Part shown: positions 5,608-5,620 of the stretch, in pieces
Numbering within the stretch: position 1 is the stretch's first letter
How the letters are laid out: every line of letters starts with the position of its first letter
Assembly: GCA_021806355.1 (NCBI GenBank)
Contig: JAJZXT010000031.1
Span: 1-5,620 of the forward strand
DNA length: 5,620 nucleotides
Source of the DNA: Thermoplasmata archaeon
Lineage (GTDB): Archaea; Thermoplasmatota; Thermoplasmata; Thermoplasmatales; Thermoplasmataceae
Direction: 5' to 3'
Position numbers and translations under genes: made by a program
Notes under the pieces: generated by a model
Told to the model about the DNA's origin: nothing
Database searches by the model: none
What the model saw: the letters and a program-made list of their open reading frames with translations, nothing else

Positions 5608-5620
5608 GTAGCAGTTATAA

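Noticed and set aside
1..5620. CRISPR array, insertion sequence, tRNA or rRNA
   Set aside because: No repeated spaced units, transposase-like products, terminal inverted repeats or cloverleaf/T-loop signatures were seen on either strand.

Overview
The window reads as chromosomal DNA from an archaeon, most likely an acidophilic member of the Thermoplasmatales (inference). Three things support this. Upstream regions carry BRE/TATA-type elements and no bacterial -35/-10 pairs. The one strong Shine-Dalgarno site is GGAGGTGA, and it serves an internal operon gene while the first gene of that operon looks leaderless. The large secreted enzyme has very few charged residues (about 10%) and about 23 N-glycosylation sequons, as expected of a protein exposed to strong acid. 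Base composition is moderately AT-rich, with frequent ATA, AGA and AGG codons.

Layout. Bases 1-1221 (+) encode an unrecognised membrane protein with about nine hydrophobic segments; its start coincides with the window edge, so the true 5' end is uncertain. A short convergent gap (1222-1340) follows. Bases 4218-1341 on the minus strand form a two-gene operon: a secreted penicillin-acylase-family Ntn hydrolase (831 aa) and, overlapping its last 11 bases, a 130-aa hydrophobic membrane protein. The ribosome binding site of the second gene lies inside acylase codons. A 128-bp divergent promoter region (4219-4346) separates this operon from a plus-strand gene (4347-5321) whose product has the CobD/CbiB fold signature but lacks nearly every conserved polar motif of that cobalamin enzyme. 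A 58-aa GTG-start reading frame (5512-5336, minus) converges on it with 14 bp between the stops. The window ends with a textbook archaeal BRE/TATA promoter pointing rightward at a gene beyond the edge.

How the parts work together. The acylase and the small membrane protein are probably made together at the cell surface, the acylase being exported and self-cleaved to hydrolyse an amide of unknown identity. The CbiB-like protein would be an integral membrane protein; its lost motifs argue against an ordinary role in adenosylcobinamide-phosphate synthesis. No mobile element, CRISPR array, tRNA or rRNA was seen. The observations most worth following up are the motif-stripped CbiB homologue and the acid-adapted acylase with its translationally coupled membrane partner.
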